From Bacillota bacterium (GTDB taxonomy: Bacteria > Bacillota > Sulfobacillia > Sulfobacillales > Sulfobacillaceae), in contig JAKACZ010000004.1 of assembly GCA_021820965.1 (NCBI GenBank), forward strand, positions 100,385 through 164,384: DNA of 64,000 nucleotides, read 5' to 3'. The notes below the pieces were generated by a model, which searched no databases, was not told the origin of the DNA, and saw only the letters and a program-made list of their open reading frames with translations. Shown in pieces: positions 52,403-61,173 of the stretch. Position 1 is the stretch's first letter, and each line of letters starts with the position of its first letter. The translations under genes were made by a program, and so were the position numbers.

Positions 52403-53809
52403 TCAAATGTGAATCGCGTGCCCATCCACTGCCAGGGCAGCCTCATGCAGCACCTCCGACACGGTTGGATGCGCGTGCACGCTTTCGCCAACTTCCCAGG
52501 CGGTAGCCTCTAAAAACTTGGCCAATGCCATTTCGTTGATATAGTCCGACGCGTGCGGACCAACAATGTGAGCCCCTATCAGCGCGTCGGTCTTCTTGTC
52601 GGCCACCAGCTTCACCATCCCTTCCGCCTCGCCTAAGATGAGCGACTTGCCATTGGCACGGAACGGGAATGTTCCAATCTTGACCTCGAGACCTTTTTTC
52701 TGGGCCTCCTCGGCGGTTAGCCCGACCGATGCCACCTCGGGCCGTGAATAGGTCACGCGCGGAACCCGGGTGGCATCCAACAGCTCCGGATTTTGGCCCG
52801 CGATAGTCTCGACCGCAATCATGCCTTCGTGCGCCGCGACGTGCGCCAGCAGATAGCCGCCGATGACATCCCCAATGGCATAGAAGTGCGGCACATTGGT
52901 GCGGTAGTGGTCATCGACGGTAATAAACCCGCGTTCCACCTTGACACCGACTTTATCTAGGCCAATGTCTTCGGTAATGGCCTTACGGCCGACAGCAACC
53001 AAGAGCACCTCACCGCTGACCGACTCCTCTTTACCATCCGGCATCGTCACTTTGGCCGTGACGCCCTTGGAGTTCTTCTTAACGCTCTTGAGGTCAAATG
53101 TGGTGCCCGCCATGACTTTAATTCCGCGTTTGGATAACATCTTGGCGAGCGCTTGAGCAACTTCTTCATCGTCCTGGGGAAGAATGTGATTAAGCATTTC
53201 AATTAGCGTGACCTCGGCCCCAAAATCATTATACATAGAAGCAAACTCGACTCCGATGGCGCCGCCACCTAAGATCACAATCGATTTCGGCACCTCTGTC
53301 TTCTCCAGCACGTGGTCCGAGCTCAAAATCTGCTGACCGTCAAAGGGTAGATCGGCGAACTCCCGGGGAACAGACCCGGTGGCAATCACCACATCTTTCG
53401 CCGTCAGCGTGGTCTTCTCGCCAGCCTGTGCGGTTACCTCCACATGAGCTGCATCCACCATGCGTCCCCATCCTGCCACCACGGTTACCTTGTTTTTCTT
53501 CAGCAGGAACTCAACGCCCTTCCAAAGCTGCGTGACCACCTTGTCCTTTTTTTGCATGGCCTTGGGGTAGTCCAAACCTACGTTTTCGGCGGTAAGGCCA
53601 AATTCTTCCCGGTGTTGAAACGTATGAAGCAGTTCCGCGGTATGGAGCAGCGCCTTGGTTGGAATGCAGCCGCGATGCAGGCAAGTGCCGCCAACACGTC
53701 CGGAGTCGACCAGTGCCGTTTTTAGTCCGAGCTGCGCTGCGCGAATGGCCGCGACGTAACCTCCGGTGCCGCCCCCTAAAATGATGACATCAAAACTGGT
53801 CTCCGCCAT
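52403..53809 (-). CDS. lpdA: Dihydrolipoamide dehydrogenase (E3)
   Basis: Reoxidises the lipoyl group with NAD+. The FAD motif ILGGGTGGYVAAIRAAQLG is N-terminal, the redox disulfide is in GGTCLHRGCIPTK (about residues 40-52), the NAD motif is IVILGGGAIGVEFASMY, and the C-terminal HAHPTVSE holds the catalytic His. At 468 aa it is typical. It is the first gene of the operon running to the VIT and molybdopterin genes. Confidence 0.97.
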   Translation of the reverse strand: MAETSFDVIILGGGTGGYVAAIRAAQLGLKTALVDSGRVGGTCLHRGCIPTKALLHTAELLHTFQHREEFGLTAENVGLDYPKAMQKKDKVVTQLWKGVEFLLKKNKVTVVAGWGRMVDAAHVEVTAQAGEKTTLTAKDVVIATGSVPREFADLPFDGQQILSSDHVLEKTEVPKSIVILGGGAIGVEFASMYNDFGAEVTLIEMLNHILPQDDEEVAQALAKMLSKRGIKVMAGTTFDLKSVKKNSKGVTAKVTMPDGKEESVSGEVLLVAVGRKAITEDIGLDKVGVKVERGFITVDDHYRTNVPHFYAIGDVIGGYLLAHVAAHEGMIAVETIAGQNPELLDATRVPRVTYSRPEVASVGLTAEEAQKKGLEVKIGTFPFRANGKSLILGEAEGMVKLVADKKTDALIGAHIVGPHASDYINEMALAKFLEATAWEVGESVHAHPTVSEVLHEAALAVDGHAIHI

Positions 53810-54310
53810 TACTTATCCTCCCTCGTATTCCAATCCCCTGCCGGAGCTTGTCCCCGGACCGCCCGAATCCAGAAGCCAAACGGGGGCGCCAGAGCTAGTC
53901 CCAAGCCGCCCCCAAGAGGGGGCCGCCTGTCGGGGAAACCGAGGCTGCATGCAGTCTTGCCCGTAAAGCAAGACGTGAGCGCAGCTCAGGGCGTCTTACG
54001 TCAATATGTAACCAGGCCAAAAATATTGCCGCCAGGGTCGTCGCACGCCAAAATGGCCGCGGCGGGATCCCCCTTAATGCTTCGCCTTGACACACCAACG
54101 GGTGGAGTCGTTGTACCAGGCCTACCCTGCTCGCCTCTCATGCCATATGGCAGGCTGCCTGTTTTGACCACCCTTCAGACTACCTAGAGCCTAACGCTTT
54201 CAGGGCTTGCTCGCAAGTTAGGAAAAGTCACCGGGAACGGAGAAAGGAAGACGCTCGTGTTTGTCGAATAATTCCATCACTCGGACCCGTGGGAGGGAAC
54301 CAATCTGCGT
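53810..54310. other. Intergenic region with a VOC-domain remnant
   Basis: This gap lies between lpdA (minus) and the MFS gene (plus). On the minus strand at 54001-54069 the frame reads GDPAAAILACDDPGGNIFGL and ends after VTY, which is the typical end of a glyoxalase/bleomycin-resistance (VOC) protein. The upstream part is frame-broken, so it is only a relic. The rest shows no gene. Confidence 0.45.
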
Positions 54311-55549
54311 GTGGCAGCGGCCAATCCGCACAGGTTGACAGTTTCAGAAAATTTAGCGTTAAGCTTCTTCTGGTTTACCTCCAATATGCAGTGGACTGCG
54401 CTGATCATCATTGTGGTGCCCGAAGTGGTGCTGGGCATGGTGGGAGCATCTCGATCGGGTAGCGACATGTCGTGGCTGACCGCTTCGGGTGCGCTGTTGG
54501 CCTCGGTGATTCAGCCCGTTATCGGCGCCCTGTCTGATCGCAGTCTTCACCCATCGGGGCGCCGCCGCCCCTATATGGTGGTGGGTGTGCTGGGAACCAT
54601 GGCGGCCCTGGTGGCGATGGGGCTGGCTCCCGGTTTTGCTCTCTTCCTGCTTTTCTACCTGTTTTTGCAGGTGTTCGCTAATTTGGCCTCGGCCCCCTAT
54701 CAGGCATTAATCCCCGATGTGGTGCTCTTTGAACAACGGGGGGTGGCTTCTGGCTACATGGGCCTCATGAGCCAGGCCGCCATCATCGGCGGCGTGCTAC
54801 TGCCCACGTTTTTTTCAGTGCGGCTGACGTTTGACGTGCTGGCGGCGCTACAGTTGTTAGGACTCATCGTTACACTGGTCGGCGTTCCTGAGGTTCCGTT
54901 GACCGACCATTCCCCATCCTGGCATTTTAGGGCGTTTCTCAAGGCATTTTGGATCCCGCCCCGTCAACACGCCGACTGGTGGTGGGTGTTTCTCACCCGG
55001 CTCTTGGTTATGCTGGGCTTCTCGACGCTGGAATACTACCTCTATTATTACCTGCATTTCGTTCAGCATCTGAAGAACCCCAACCCCATGCTGGACCAGG
55101 CACTTATTGCCGTTACCCTGGCGTCTTTACTGTCGGTCTTGACTGCTGGCTGGCTATCGGACCGCTTTCAGCGTCGCAAAATCATGGTTAGTCTGGGCGG
55201 CCTGGTAATGGGAGCGGCGGCGCTCGGTTTCGTGTTCACGAAAAGCCTGACTATGGTGACGATATTTGCGCTCATGTTTGGTCTCGGCTACGGCACGTAC
55301 CTCTCCACCGACTGGGCGTTGGCGGTGGACGTGCTGCCGCCCACCAACAACGCCGCCAAAGACATGGGGCTTTGGTCGATTTCTCAAACGGTGGCACAGA
55401 CCGCCGCGACGGCCCTGGCCGGGGTGTTTCTGACCTTTGCCGTGGTGCGTTGGGGCAATGCGCTGGCCTACCGCGGCCTGTTTGTTATGACCTTCGCATA
55501 TTTTCTGTTGGGATCGGTACTGGTCACACGCGTGCGTAAAGTGCGCTGA
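54311..55549 (+). CDS. MFS transporter
   Basis: About 412 aa with 12 predicted membrane helices in two halves. The first cytoplasmic loop, GALSDRSLHPSGRRRPY, matches the conserved MFS motif A (GxxxDRxxxxxGRR), and AGWLSDRFQRRKIM is its counterpart in the second half. The NLASAPYQALIPDVV segment resembles sugar/cation symporter-like (GPH/SLC45) members. The start is GTG 54311 after GGGAGGG with rather long spacing. The substrate is unknown. Confidence 0.88.
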   Translation: MAAANPHRLTVSENLALSFFWFTSNMQWTALIIIVVPEVVLGMVGASRSGSDMSWLTASGALLASVIQPVIGALSDRSLHPSGRRRPYMVVGVLGTMAALVAMGLAPGFALFLLFYLFLQVFANLASAPYQALIPDVVLFEQRGVASGYMGLMSQAAIIGGVLLPTFFSVRLTFDVLAALQLLGLIVTLVGVPEVPLTDHSPSWHFRAFLKAFWIPPRQHADWWWVFLTRLLVMLGFSTLEYYLYYYLHFVQHLKNPNPMLDQALIAVTLASLLSVLTAGWLSDRFQRRKIMVSLGGLVMGAAALGFVFTKSLTMVTIFALMFGLGYGTYLSTDWALAVDVLPPTNNAAKDMGLWSISQTVAQTAATALAGVFLTFAVVRWGNALAYRGLFVMTFAYFLLGSVLVTRVRKVR

Positions 55550-55552
55550 GGT

Positions 55553-55888
55553 TTAGACGTCCTCCGACCCCGGGTTTTTCCGTGTCCAGCGATTGGCATC
55601 ACGGGTTTCATACTTCACCATCACCTGACCAAAAATCGCTTCCAAATCTAGCCCCAAACTATTTGCAAGTGATACCAGCACAAACAGCATGTCTCCAATT
55701 TCCATCGCCAGCGATCCGTCCGGCTCAGTGGCCTTTTTGCGCTTGGGCCCATACTCGTGATTCACTTCGCGGGCAAGCTCGCCGAGTTCTTCCGCTAAAC
55801 GCAAAATCATCACGTTCGGGGGGAAATATCCCTCCTCGAACTGGCTAATCCAGCCATCGACCTGACCCTGCATTTCTTGGATGGTCAT
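55553..55888 (-). CDS. MazG-like nucleotide pyrophosphohydrolase
   Basis: All-alpha NTP pyrophosphatase of 111 aa. The metal-binding EExxE/ExxD pattern appears as RLAEELGELAREVNHE and later LAMEIGDMLFVLVSLAN. It may remove non-canonical nucleotides. The ATG at 55888 overlaps the stop of the upstream Old Yellow Enzyme gene as ATGA. It is convergent with the MFS gene, with a 3-base gap. Confidence 0.88.
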   Translation of the reverse strand: MTIQEMQGQVDGWISQFEEGYFPPNVMILRLAEELGELAREVNHEYGPKRKKATEPDGSLAMEIGDMLFVLVSLANSLGLDLEAIFGQVMVKYETRDANRWTRKNPGSEDV

Positions 55889-56934
55889 CGGGGCTCCCCA
55901 GTCGTAAACCAGCGCGGAAATGCACGGTAATACTCGCGCGGCACTTGCACCCGCCCCTCAAAGTGAAGCGCTGCTGAGTTGGCCCAATACGGATCTTTGA
56001 GCATCCCCCGGGCAATGGCTACCATGTCCACCGCGTCGCGACCCAGGTAGGAAGCGGCCACATCAAAAGACTCCAAGCGACCCACGGCGACGACTGGGAC
56101 ATCCAAAGCCTTTTTCAGGGTAGCCGCGTAATGGGCCTGATATCCGGGGAATTCCTGCACCCGAACTGTGGCGTTGCCGCCGGTCGACACGTCAAACATG
56201 TCGACACCATGCTCGCGGTATACGCGAGCCATCTCAATCAGCTGCTCAAACTGGTAACCCTGGTCCGTATACTCGATGGCAGACAAGCGCATCAAGAGCG
56301 GCATTCCCGAGGGCATAACCGATTTCACCGCTTCAATGACCTCGACACCAAATCGGGTAGGTTCACCATATTCATCGTCACGCCGGTTGGATAAAGGCGA
56401 CATGAACTGATGAATCAGATACCCGTGGGCACCATGTAGTTCCAACGTGTCGACGCCGGCGTCGACAGCACGGCGGGCACCTTGCCGGAACGCTTCCACC
56501 AGCCGCGCGATCTCATCGCGCGTCAGCGCATGGGGCACCCGGTACTTGTCCGAAAAGGCGATAGCAGAAGGGGCCTCGGGCTTGAGCTCGGGCGACTCCG
56601 CCTTTCGGCCCGCGTGCGCAATTTGAATGCCGACCTTGGCGCCGTACTGGTGCACTTGGTCGATAATGCGGCGGAACGCGGGAATGTGCCGGTCGTCCCA
56701 AATGCCGAGGTCATACACGGTAATGCGTCCATCCGGAACAACGTCGGTCATTTCCATCATAATCAGCCCGGTGCCACCGACTGCGCGCGACACGTAATGC
56801 ACATTGTGCCAATCATTAGGGGCTCCGTCTTGTTCCCATACCGAATACTGGCACATCGGCGACATCATGATACGATTTTTCACGCTTAAGTTCTTCACTT
56901 GAAATGGGTCGAATAGTCCTGCCACTTCCTTCAC
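55885..56934 (-). CDS. Old Yellow Enzyme family NADPH:flavin oxidoreductase (YqjM-like)
   Basis: FMN enzyme that reduces activated C=C bonds. MSPMCQYSVWEQDG contains the YqjM-type Cys (about residue 28), IQIAHAGRKA contains the flavin-site His, and the HGAHGYLIHQFMSPLSNRR block is the family signature. VAVGRLESFDVA is the phosphate-binding part. At 349 aa it matches thermophilic-type ene-reductases. It is translationally coupled to the MazG-like gene. Confidence 0.94.
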   Translation of the reverse strand: MKEVAGLFDPFQVKNLSVKNRIMMSPMCQYSVWEQDGAPNDWHNVHYVSRAVGGTGLIMMEMTDVVPDGRITVYDLGIWDDRHIPAFRRIIDQVHQYGAKVGIQIAHAGRKAESPELKPEAPSAIAFSDKYRVPHALTRDEIARLVEAFRQGARRAVDAGVDTLELHGAHGYLIHQFMSPLSNRRDDEYGEPTRFGVEVIEAVKSVMPSGMPLLMRLSAIEYTDQGYQFEQLIEMARVYREHGVDMFDVSTGGNATVRVQEFPGYQAHYAATLKKALDVPVVAVGRLESFDVAASYLGRDAVDMVAIARGMLKDPYWANSAALHFEGRVQVPREYYRAFPRWFTTGEPR

Positions 56935-56946
56935 CTCGTCTGCCCG

Positions 56947-57405
56947 TTATTTATGATACGGATGGCCCTGGAGGATGGTCCAGGCGCGATATAGCTGTTC
57001 GGCCGCAATGACCTGTGCCAGCCCGTGAGGTAAGGTCAACGGCGACAGCGACCACGCCCAATCGGCCCGGGCCCGCACCTTTTCGCCGACACCAAGCGAT
57101 CCTCCCGTCACTACCACCAAGCGCTTACCCAGCGACCTCCACCCATCCATGCGCTGGGCCAAGGCGTCTGAATCAAGCAGATGGCCCTGGACATCGAGCA
57201 GCACTACGAAATCCTGAGCCGCCAGCCGCGTCAAAATGCGTTCTGCTTCACGGTCCAGGGCTCTCTGTTCACTGCCCTTCTTAAAGGGCTCCTCCGCCAC
57301 CGGATCCCACCGCACGGTAAACCCGGCGCCAAGCCGCTTGAGGTATTCCTCCACCAACCCGGCCATTCGCCGATCACGCGGCCGGCCAACCGTCAGTAGT
57401 CGAAT
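56947..57405 (-). CDS. rlmH: Ribosomal RNA large subunit methyltransferase H
   Basis: SPOUT methyltransferase that methylates pseudouridine 1915 of 23S rRNA. The C-terminal knot contains VVVTGGSLGVGEKVRARADW and ends LSPLTLPHGLAQVIAAEQLY, the family hallmark. The first ATG in frame (57366) would delete the conserved N-terminal strand. The frame upstream gives MRLLTVGRPRDRR if ATT 57405 is used, right after a stop codon, giving the normal size of 152 aa. No ATG, GTG or TTG is available there, so ATT initiation is inferred. Confidence 0.92.
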   Translation of the reverse strand: MRLLTVGRPRDRRMAGLVEEYLKRLGAGFTVRWDPVAEEPFKKGSEQRALDREAERILTRLAAQDFVVLLDVQGHLLDSDALAQRMDGWRSLGKRLVVVTGGSLGVGEKVRARADWAWSLSPLTLPHGLAQVIAAEQLYRAWTILQGHPYHK

Positions 57406-57559
57406 CTCCGTCTAATCCCCCCACAATCGCCCTCTTAGGCACAGAGATCGTACCACCTCATTGACGCCTTTTCTAGGCTGCGCTCATCGGCAAGGGCCCG
57501 AACTCATATGTACTCAAGAAAATCCGCCCGCCAACGGCGGCGGGCAGCCCCAAGCTTTC

Positions 57560-57964
57560 TTAGGACGCCTTGGGGCCGGCAGGCTTCACAGGTATTTCCT
57601 GTAGTGTCACTAATAGGGACAAGCGCTGATTGCCGCGCAGCACGCCCAGGCGAATGCGGCGGCCGACCGCACTGTGTTCCAGTACTTGCACCACATCCCT
57701 GAGCTGCCGCACGGGATGGTCATTGATCGCCGTTAGCAGATCGCCGGGCTTCAGTCCCGCTTTGTCGGCAGGACTCCCGGGAACCACCGAGACCACCATC
57801 ATGCCCAAGTTGTGATCGGGAACGGGCTGAAGCGCGGCGCCAATCCACGGGCGGCGGACGCGTCCGAAAAGGAGCAGCTGCTTAACAACATAATTCACCG
57901 TATCGCTAGGGATGGCAAAGCCGATTCCCACCCTGGTGGTGAAACTCTGGGGAAAATCTGTCAT
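57560..57964 (-). pseudogene. HtrA/DegP-like serine protease, N-terminally truncated
   Basis: Only the end of the protease domain (TRVGIGFAIPSDTVNYVVKQ) and one PDZ domain (PWIGAALQPV to VVSVVPGSPADKAGLKPGDL and beyond) remain. The catalytic triad and signal peptide are missing. The frame is cut just where the serine-recombinase element begins at 57965-57980. A 134-aa product could still start at ATG 57964 but would have no protease activity. The missing half is not in this window. Confidence 0.8.
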
Positions 57965-57978
57965 AATGGATAAAAGCC

Positions 57979-58143
57979 TTATTCGGCGCGGGAAACCGGT
58001 AATTCAGGGTGTGCGGAGGTGTTCGCAACGCGGGCACGTTGATGTTGGTGCTGGTCGTAGAAAAATTGTAGCAGATCTTCCGTGAGTTGCTGCAATTGGT
58101 CGGTGGTCCACTCGCCAATCCAAGTCACTTTCAGGGCGGCCAA
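57979..58143 (-). CDS. Small protein adjacent to the serine recombinase
   Basis: A 54-codon frame on the minus strand reads MAALKVTWIGEWTTDQLQQL followed by TEDLLQFFYDQHQHQRARV. The regular helical character suggests a real protein. It starts at TTG 58143, about 11 bases after GGAG. It is divergent from the recombinase and lies between it and the truncated htrA, the position where recombination directionality or accessory factors are often found. Family not recognised. Confidence 0.45.
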   Translation of the reverse strand: MAALKVTWIGEWTTDQLQQLTEDLLQFFYDQHQHQRARVANTSAHPELPVSRAE

Positions 58144-58220
58144 TGTGGGTCACACTCCTTCGGATCACCCTATGTGGGTAGTACTGGGTTTCATACGTGC
58201 GACAAGAAAGGATGTTCGAC

Positions 58221-59717
58221 ATGCGTGTCTTGGGCGTTGCCCGGGTTTCGACCCAGGAGCAAGCACAGGGCGATCGGTTCTCAATCCCCCATCAACGGGA
58301 ACAAATCACTCAGTATTGCTTACAACGCAGTTGGGAGCTTATGGACGTTGTGGAATATGTGCACTCCGGAGGGTCCAACTATCGGGAATTGCAACAAATC
58401 CTCGAGCGCGTGAAACAAGACTATATCCAAGTGATCGTCGTCAATGAATTGGACCGATTGGCCCGCGACATGGTGTCCACCCTGTTGTTTTTGGAGGATC
58501 TACAAAAAGTGAGCTGCCGGTTTGCGTCGGTTGCGGACGACATGGACCTCACGACCCCAGACGGGGAACTCAAAATGATGATTCTCTCGGTGTTTGCCCA
58601 TTACTTTCGCAAGCAGCTTGCACGAAAGGTAAAGGGGGGATTGACGGAGAGGGCTCGGCAGGGAAAACATCATGGGGGACGGCCACCGTATGGATTTGTG
58701 TTTGAGGGCGACCACTTGGCGCCTCACCCCGAGCAGGCGCTGGTCGTTCAGCAAATTTATCACTGGTATGTTCATGAGGGTCTCGGTGGGCGCGCTATCG
58801 CTCAGCGTCTCAACCAGACCGGGGTGCCGACTCAAACCGGTCGTGGGACATGGGCTACGCCCGAGATCCTGCGGCTGATCCGTCGTCCAGCGAACGTGGG
58901 CGATCTGCGGCACGGTGAGCTGGAGTTTACTACCGAACGGACCGGTGTCACCCATAAGCGTCACCGAGACGACCCCTTGATCGTGCGCGACGCTCATCCC
59001 GCTATCGTCGATCGGAACACATGGGACGCCGCCCAGCGGCTACTCAACGAACGGGGACAGCGCAGCGGCCGGCAGGGAGATAGCCCCTATTTGCTGAGCG
59101 GGCTCGTGTATTGCGGACTGTGTGGGCGAACGATGGTGCCGGTCAAGGCGCGTAATCGCCGGCGATATGTCTGCCGTGGCTATCAAATGAGTGGGCTCTG
59201 TAGCGCCACCCATGCGCAACCAGTCGATGTCGTCGAAAAAGTGGTCGTTGACGAATGGCTGCGACGCCTTGCGGCGCCGACTCCGGAAATGGTTCGGGCA
59301 TGGGTTGAACGGACTCAGAATCGGAATCGGCAGCAATCGGACCGGTTACGCCAGGTATCCCAGTTGCAACGACGCCTAGCCGATTTTCCCGCCATGCACC
59401 GGCGTGCGGAAGACGCCTTGCTGTCCGGTGTATTCGATATCGGTCAATATAAAGCTGCCATAGACCGTCTCACCGGAGAGCAACAACGCCTAGAGCAAAC
59501 TTTGGCCGACGTCACGAGCCAAACCGCCCTGGTTCCGAGTGCCGTCGAAGTGGATCAGTTGTTACACGAAATGTCTTCTGCGGGAGAGCAATTTCAAGTC
59601 GCTGGCTCCGTCCATAAGCGTCGGGAATTGATTCGGCGATACATTACGCGCATTGAAATGTGGCCCGGTGAAATCAAAATAATCTCCGGACTGACAGACT
59701 TAAATGCTGCGAAATGA
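58221..59717 (+). CDS. Large serine recombinase (site-specific integrase)
   Basis: About 498 aa. The catalytic resolvase domain starts MRVLGVARVSTQEQAQGDRF (Ser about residue 10), with VVNELDRLARDM as the Arg-containing active-site helix. The Recombinase domain (GGRAIAQRLNQTGVPTQTG) follows, then a zinc ribbon (LVYCGLCGRTM and YVCRGYQMSGLC), and a C-terminal coiled coil. The ATG at 58221 follows AAAGGA. Such enzymes integrate phages, ICEs and cassettes without a partner. Its own attachment site is probably close to 57965-57980. Confidence 0.95.
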   Translation: MRVLGVARVSTQEQAQGDRFSIPHQREQITQYCLQRSWELMDVVEYVHSGGSNYRELQQILERVKQDYIQVIVVNELDRLARDMVSTLLFLEDLQKVSCRFASVADDMDLTTPDGELKMMILSVFAHYFRKQLARKVKGGLTERARQGKHHGGRPPYGFVFEGDHLAPHPEQALVVQQIYHWYVHEGLGGRAIAQRLNQTGVPTQTGRGTWATPEILRLIRRPANVGDLRHGELEFTTERTGVTHKRHRDDPLIVRDAHPAIVDRNTWDAAQRLLNERGQRSGRQGDSPYLLSGLVYCGLCGRTMVPVKARNRRRYVCRGYQMSGLCSATHAQPVDVVEKVVVDEWLRRLAAPTPEMVRAWVERTQNRNRQQSDRLRQVSQLQRRLADFPAMHRRAEDALLSGVFDIGQYKAAIDRLTGEQQRLEQTLADVTSQTALVPSAVEVDQLLHEMSSAGEQFQVAGSVHKRRELIRRYITRIEMWPGEIKIISGLTDLNAAK

Positions 59718-59813
59718 CTGTCCCTTGCCCTTCCGCCTAAAGGGCCGGATAGCGATTTAATTTAGACAAAAATTTCTGATAAAAAGGTTAGAAGACCTTA
59801 CGCCAACAAGCGC

Positions 59814-59990
59814 ATGATCGATGAGGTGCCAGAGGCCGCACTCCCGTCTATCGAAGAGGCATTAGCCCGCTGGACGCCCCGCCGTGCTGCGGCCGGCGAG
59901 CGCCTCATTGAACTACTTAAAGCTGGATACGACTTAGGTCTCAATGGTCGGCGCCTATACGAAAAGCGGGACGATCTCTATGATCGTTGA
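59814..59990 (+). CDS. VapB-like antitoxin, probably incomplete
   Basis: A 58-aa acidic/helical protein: MIDEVPEAALPSIEEALARW then ERLIELLKAGYDLGL. It precedes and overlaps a PIN-domain start by 11 bases, the usual antitoxin-toxin layout. No ribosome binding site is seen at ATG 59814, and the sequence upstream keeps an open frame, so the N-terminus may have been cut off. Confidence 0.5.
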   Translation: MIDEVPEAALPSIEEALARWTPRRAAAGERLIELLKAGYDLGLNGRRLYEKRDDLYDR

Positions 59991-60198
59991 GTTCGTCGAT
60001 ATCAACGGGTGGGTCTACGCGACGGATCGGAGTGATCCGCGTCATGAGACGGCACTAGAATTGTCCACTCGTCTCACCCGGAACGGGAATGGTGCTCTGA
60101 GCATCCAACTGAACCACTCCCCACGGCTAAAGTCTGGGGGTTCTAAAAGCCTATACCTTCACGCTCTCATCGGCTCTCACTCCTCGGAAACGCAATGA
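59980..60198 (+). pseudogene. VapC-like PIN-domain toxin, truncated
   Basis: The start MIVEFVDINGWVYATDRSDP and RHETALELSTRL are typical of VapC PIN RNases, with the first catalytic Asp in FVD. After GNGALSIQ (residue 43) the frame enters an IS200/IS605-type hairpin and unrelated sequence, so the remaining acidic residues of the active site are lost. The 72-codon frame cannot give an active nuclease. Confidence 0.65.
60111..60143 (+). mobile_element. IS200/IS605-type terminal hairpin
   Basis: GAAC (60111) pairs with GTTC (60140), and CCCCA (60119) pairs with TGGGG (60135) around CGGCTAAAGTC. The sequence with CGGCTAAAG in the loop is very like the ends of IS605-family elements. No tnpA or tnpB is present, so this is a solo end inside vapC. 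Confidence 0.55.
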
Positions 60199-60389
60199 GC
60201 GATGAAGATGTCAACCGATTGAAGGAGGTTTTGAAAATGACCGACCCTGTGAAGGCAATGGCTGCTCAAAGCAAGGCGCGGGAGATTGCGCTGAACCTGC
60301 TTATGAAAGGCATGGATATCGACGAAGTTGTCGAAGTCACGAATTTGGCGCGTGTACAGGTTGAGGAACTTCGTAAACAGGTGTATTAA
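60195..60389 (+). pseudogene. C-terminal fragment of an Rpn/PD-(D/E)XK transposase-like protein
   Basis: A 64-codon frame: LKEVLKMTDPVKAMAAQSKA then EIALNLLMKGMDIDEVVEVT and VQVEELRKQV. This matches the tail of Rpn-family (PDDEXK_2) proteins. The nuclease domain is missing. An ATG begins the fragment, but there is no ribosome binding site. Confidence 0.5.
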
Positions 60390-60430
60390 GCTGACAGCGA
60401 ACAGGACTTCGTGATCAGAGTTACCCTGTC

Positions 60431-60818
60431 ACGAGGGATTCAAACAGATTAATGACCGTTATGGTCATACCACCGGGGATGCCATACTGCGAATCTTTGG
60501 GCAATACCTTTGCCAGCAAGCCCGTGCTGGGGACATCGTGGGACGGCTAGGAGAAGAATTTGGGTGGCTACTGCCTGAAGCGACCGTTGCCGAAGCACGG
60601 GCCGCTATGGAGCGTTTCTTAACGCAGGTGCGCTCGGTACACCCCTCGAAGAAGAAATTCCCGCAGTGACCTTTTCCGGCGGCGTAGCGGGGTTGACAGG
60701 TCGGGAAACCCATCCCCTGAGCGCCTGGGAACTCGCAGAGGCAGCGGATCGCGGCCTGTATCGAGTCAAGGCGATGGGAAAGGCACAGATTGTCATGGCA
60801 TCCTCGCCCTCAACGTAA
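60431..60818 (+). pseudogene. GGDEF-domain fragment, frameshifted
   Basis: Reads GFKQINDRYGHTTGDAILRI then VGRLGEEFGWLLPEATVAEA, so the signature is GEEF after a lost first Gly. A frame change near 60655 is needed to continue into VTFSGGVAGLTG and ELAEAADRGLYRVKAMGKAQ, the end of the domain. The 5' part of the domain and any sensor are missing. It is distinct from the decayed copy at 25492-26015. Confidence 0.65.
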
Positions 60819-60912
60819 GCGAGACCGGCAATTCCCACCACCTGACACTCTCTTTGTGATCACAAAAGGTTCCACGCCCGATGGGGCGCCAGCCTCTTCG
60901 GGGCGAACCATA

Positions 60913-61173
60913 TTAGACGTCGGAACCTGACCTGCGTTGGGCTTCGAGTCGCATGACACGGCTGTCGATCCCGAGGATTTTCGCCTCCACCTCGTCATGG
61001 AACCGGTCTAGTTTTTCGTTAACGGTCGTCACGCCTTCGGCTACCAATTGGATCTGATGGTGAAGATCTTCCACGAGGATGCGCGTCTCCCGATTCAGCT
61101 GCTCCGCGTGCTGGCGCGACTCCACGATTTGCTGGGTTAAATCCTGACGCATCCCATCCAAATAGGCTTTCAA
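60913..61173 (-). CDS. Short coiled-coil protein, paralogue of 24640-25044
   Basis: An 86-aa protein almost identical in parts to the one at 24640-25044: YLDGMRQDLTQQI, ESRQHAEQLNRET, LVEDLHHQIQL and AEGVTTV are shared. It lacks the extra 15-residue repeats. The position equivalent to the other gene's ATG reads ACG here, so the only start is TTG 61173 (MKAYLDGMRQ). It may be a dying copy. No enzymatic motif. Confidence 0.5.
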   Translation of the reverse strand: MKAYLDGMRQDLTQQIVESRQHAEQLNRETRILVEDLHHQIQLVAEGVTTVNEKLDRFHDEVEAKILGIDSRVMRLEAQRRSGSDV

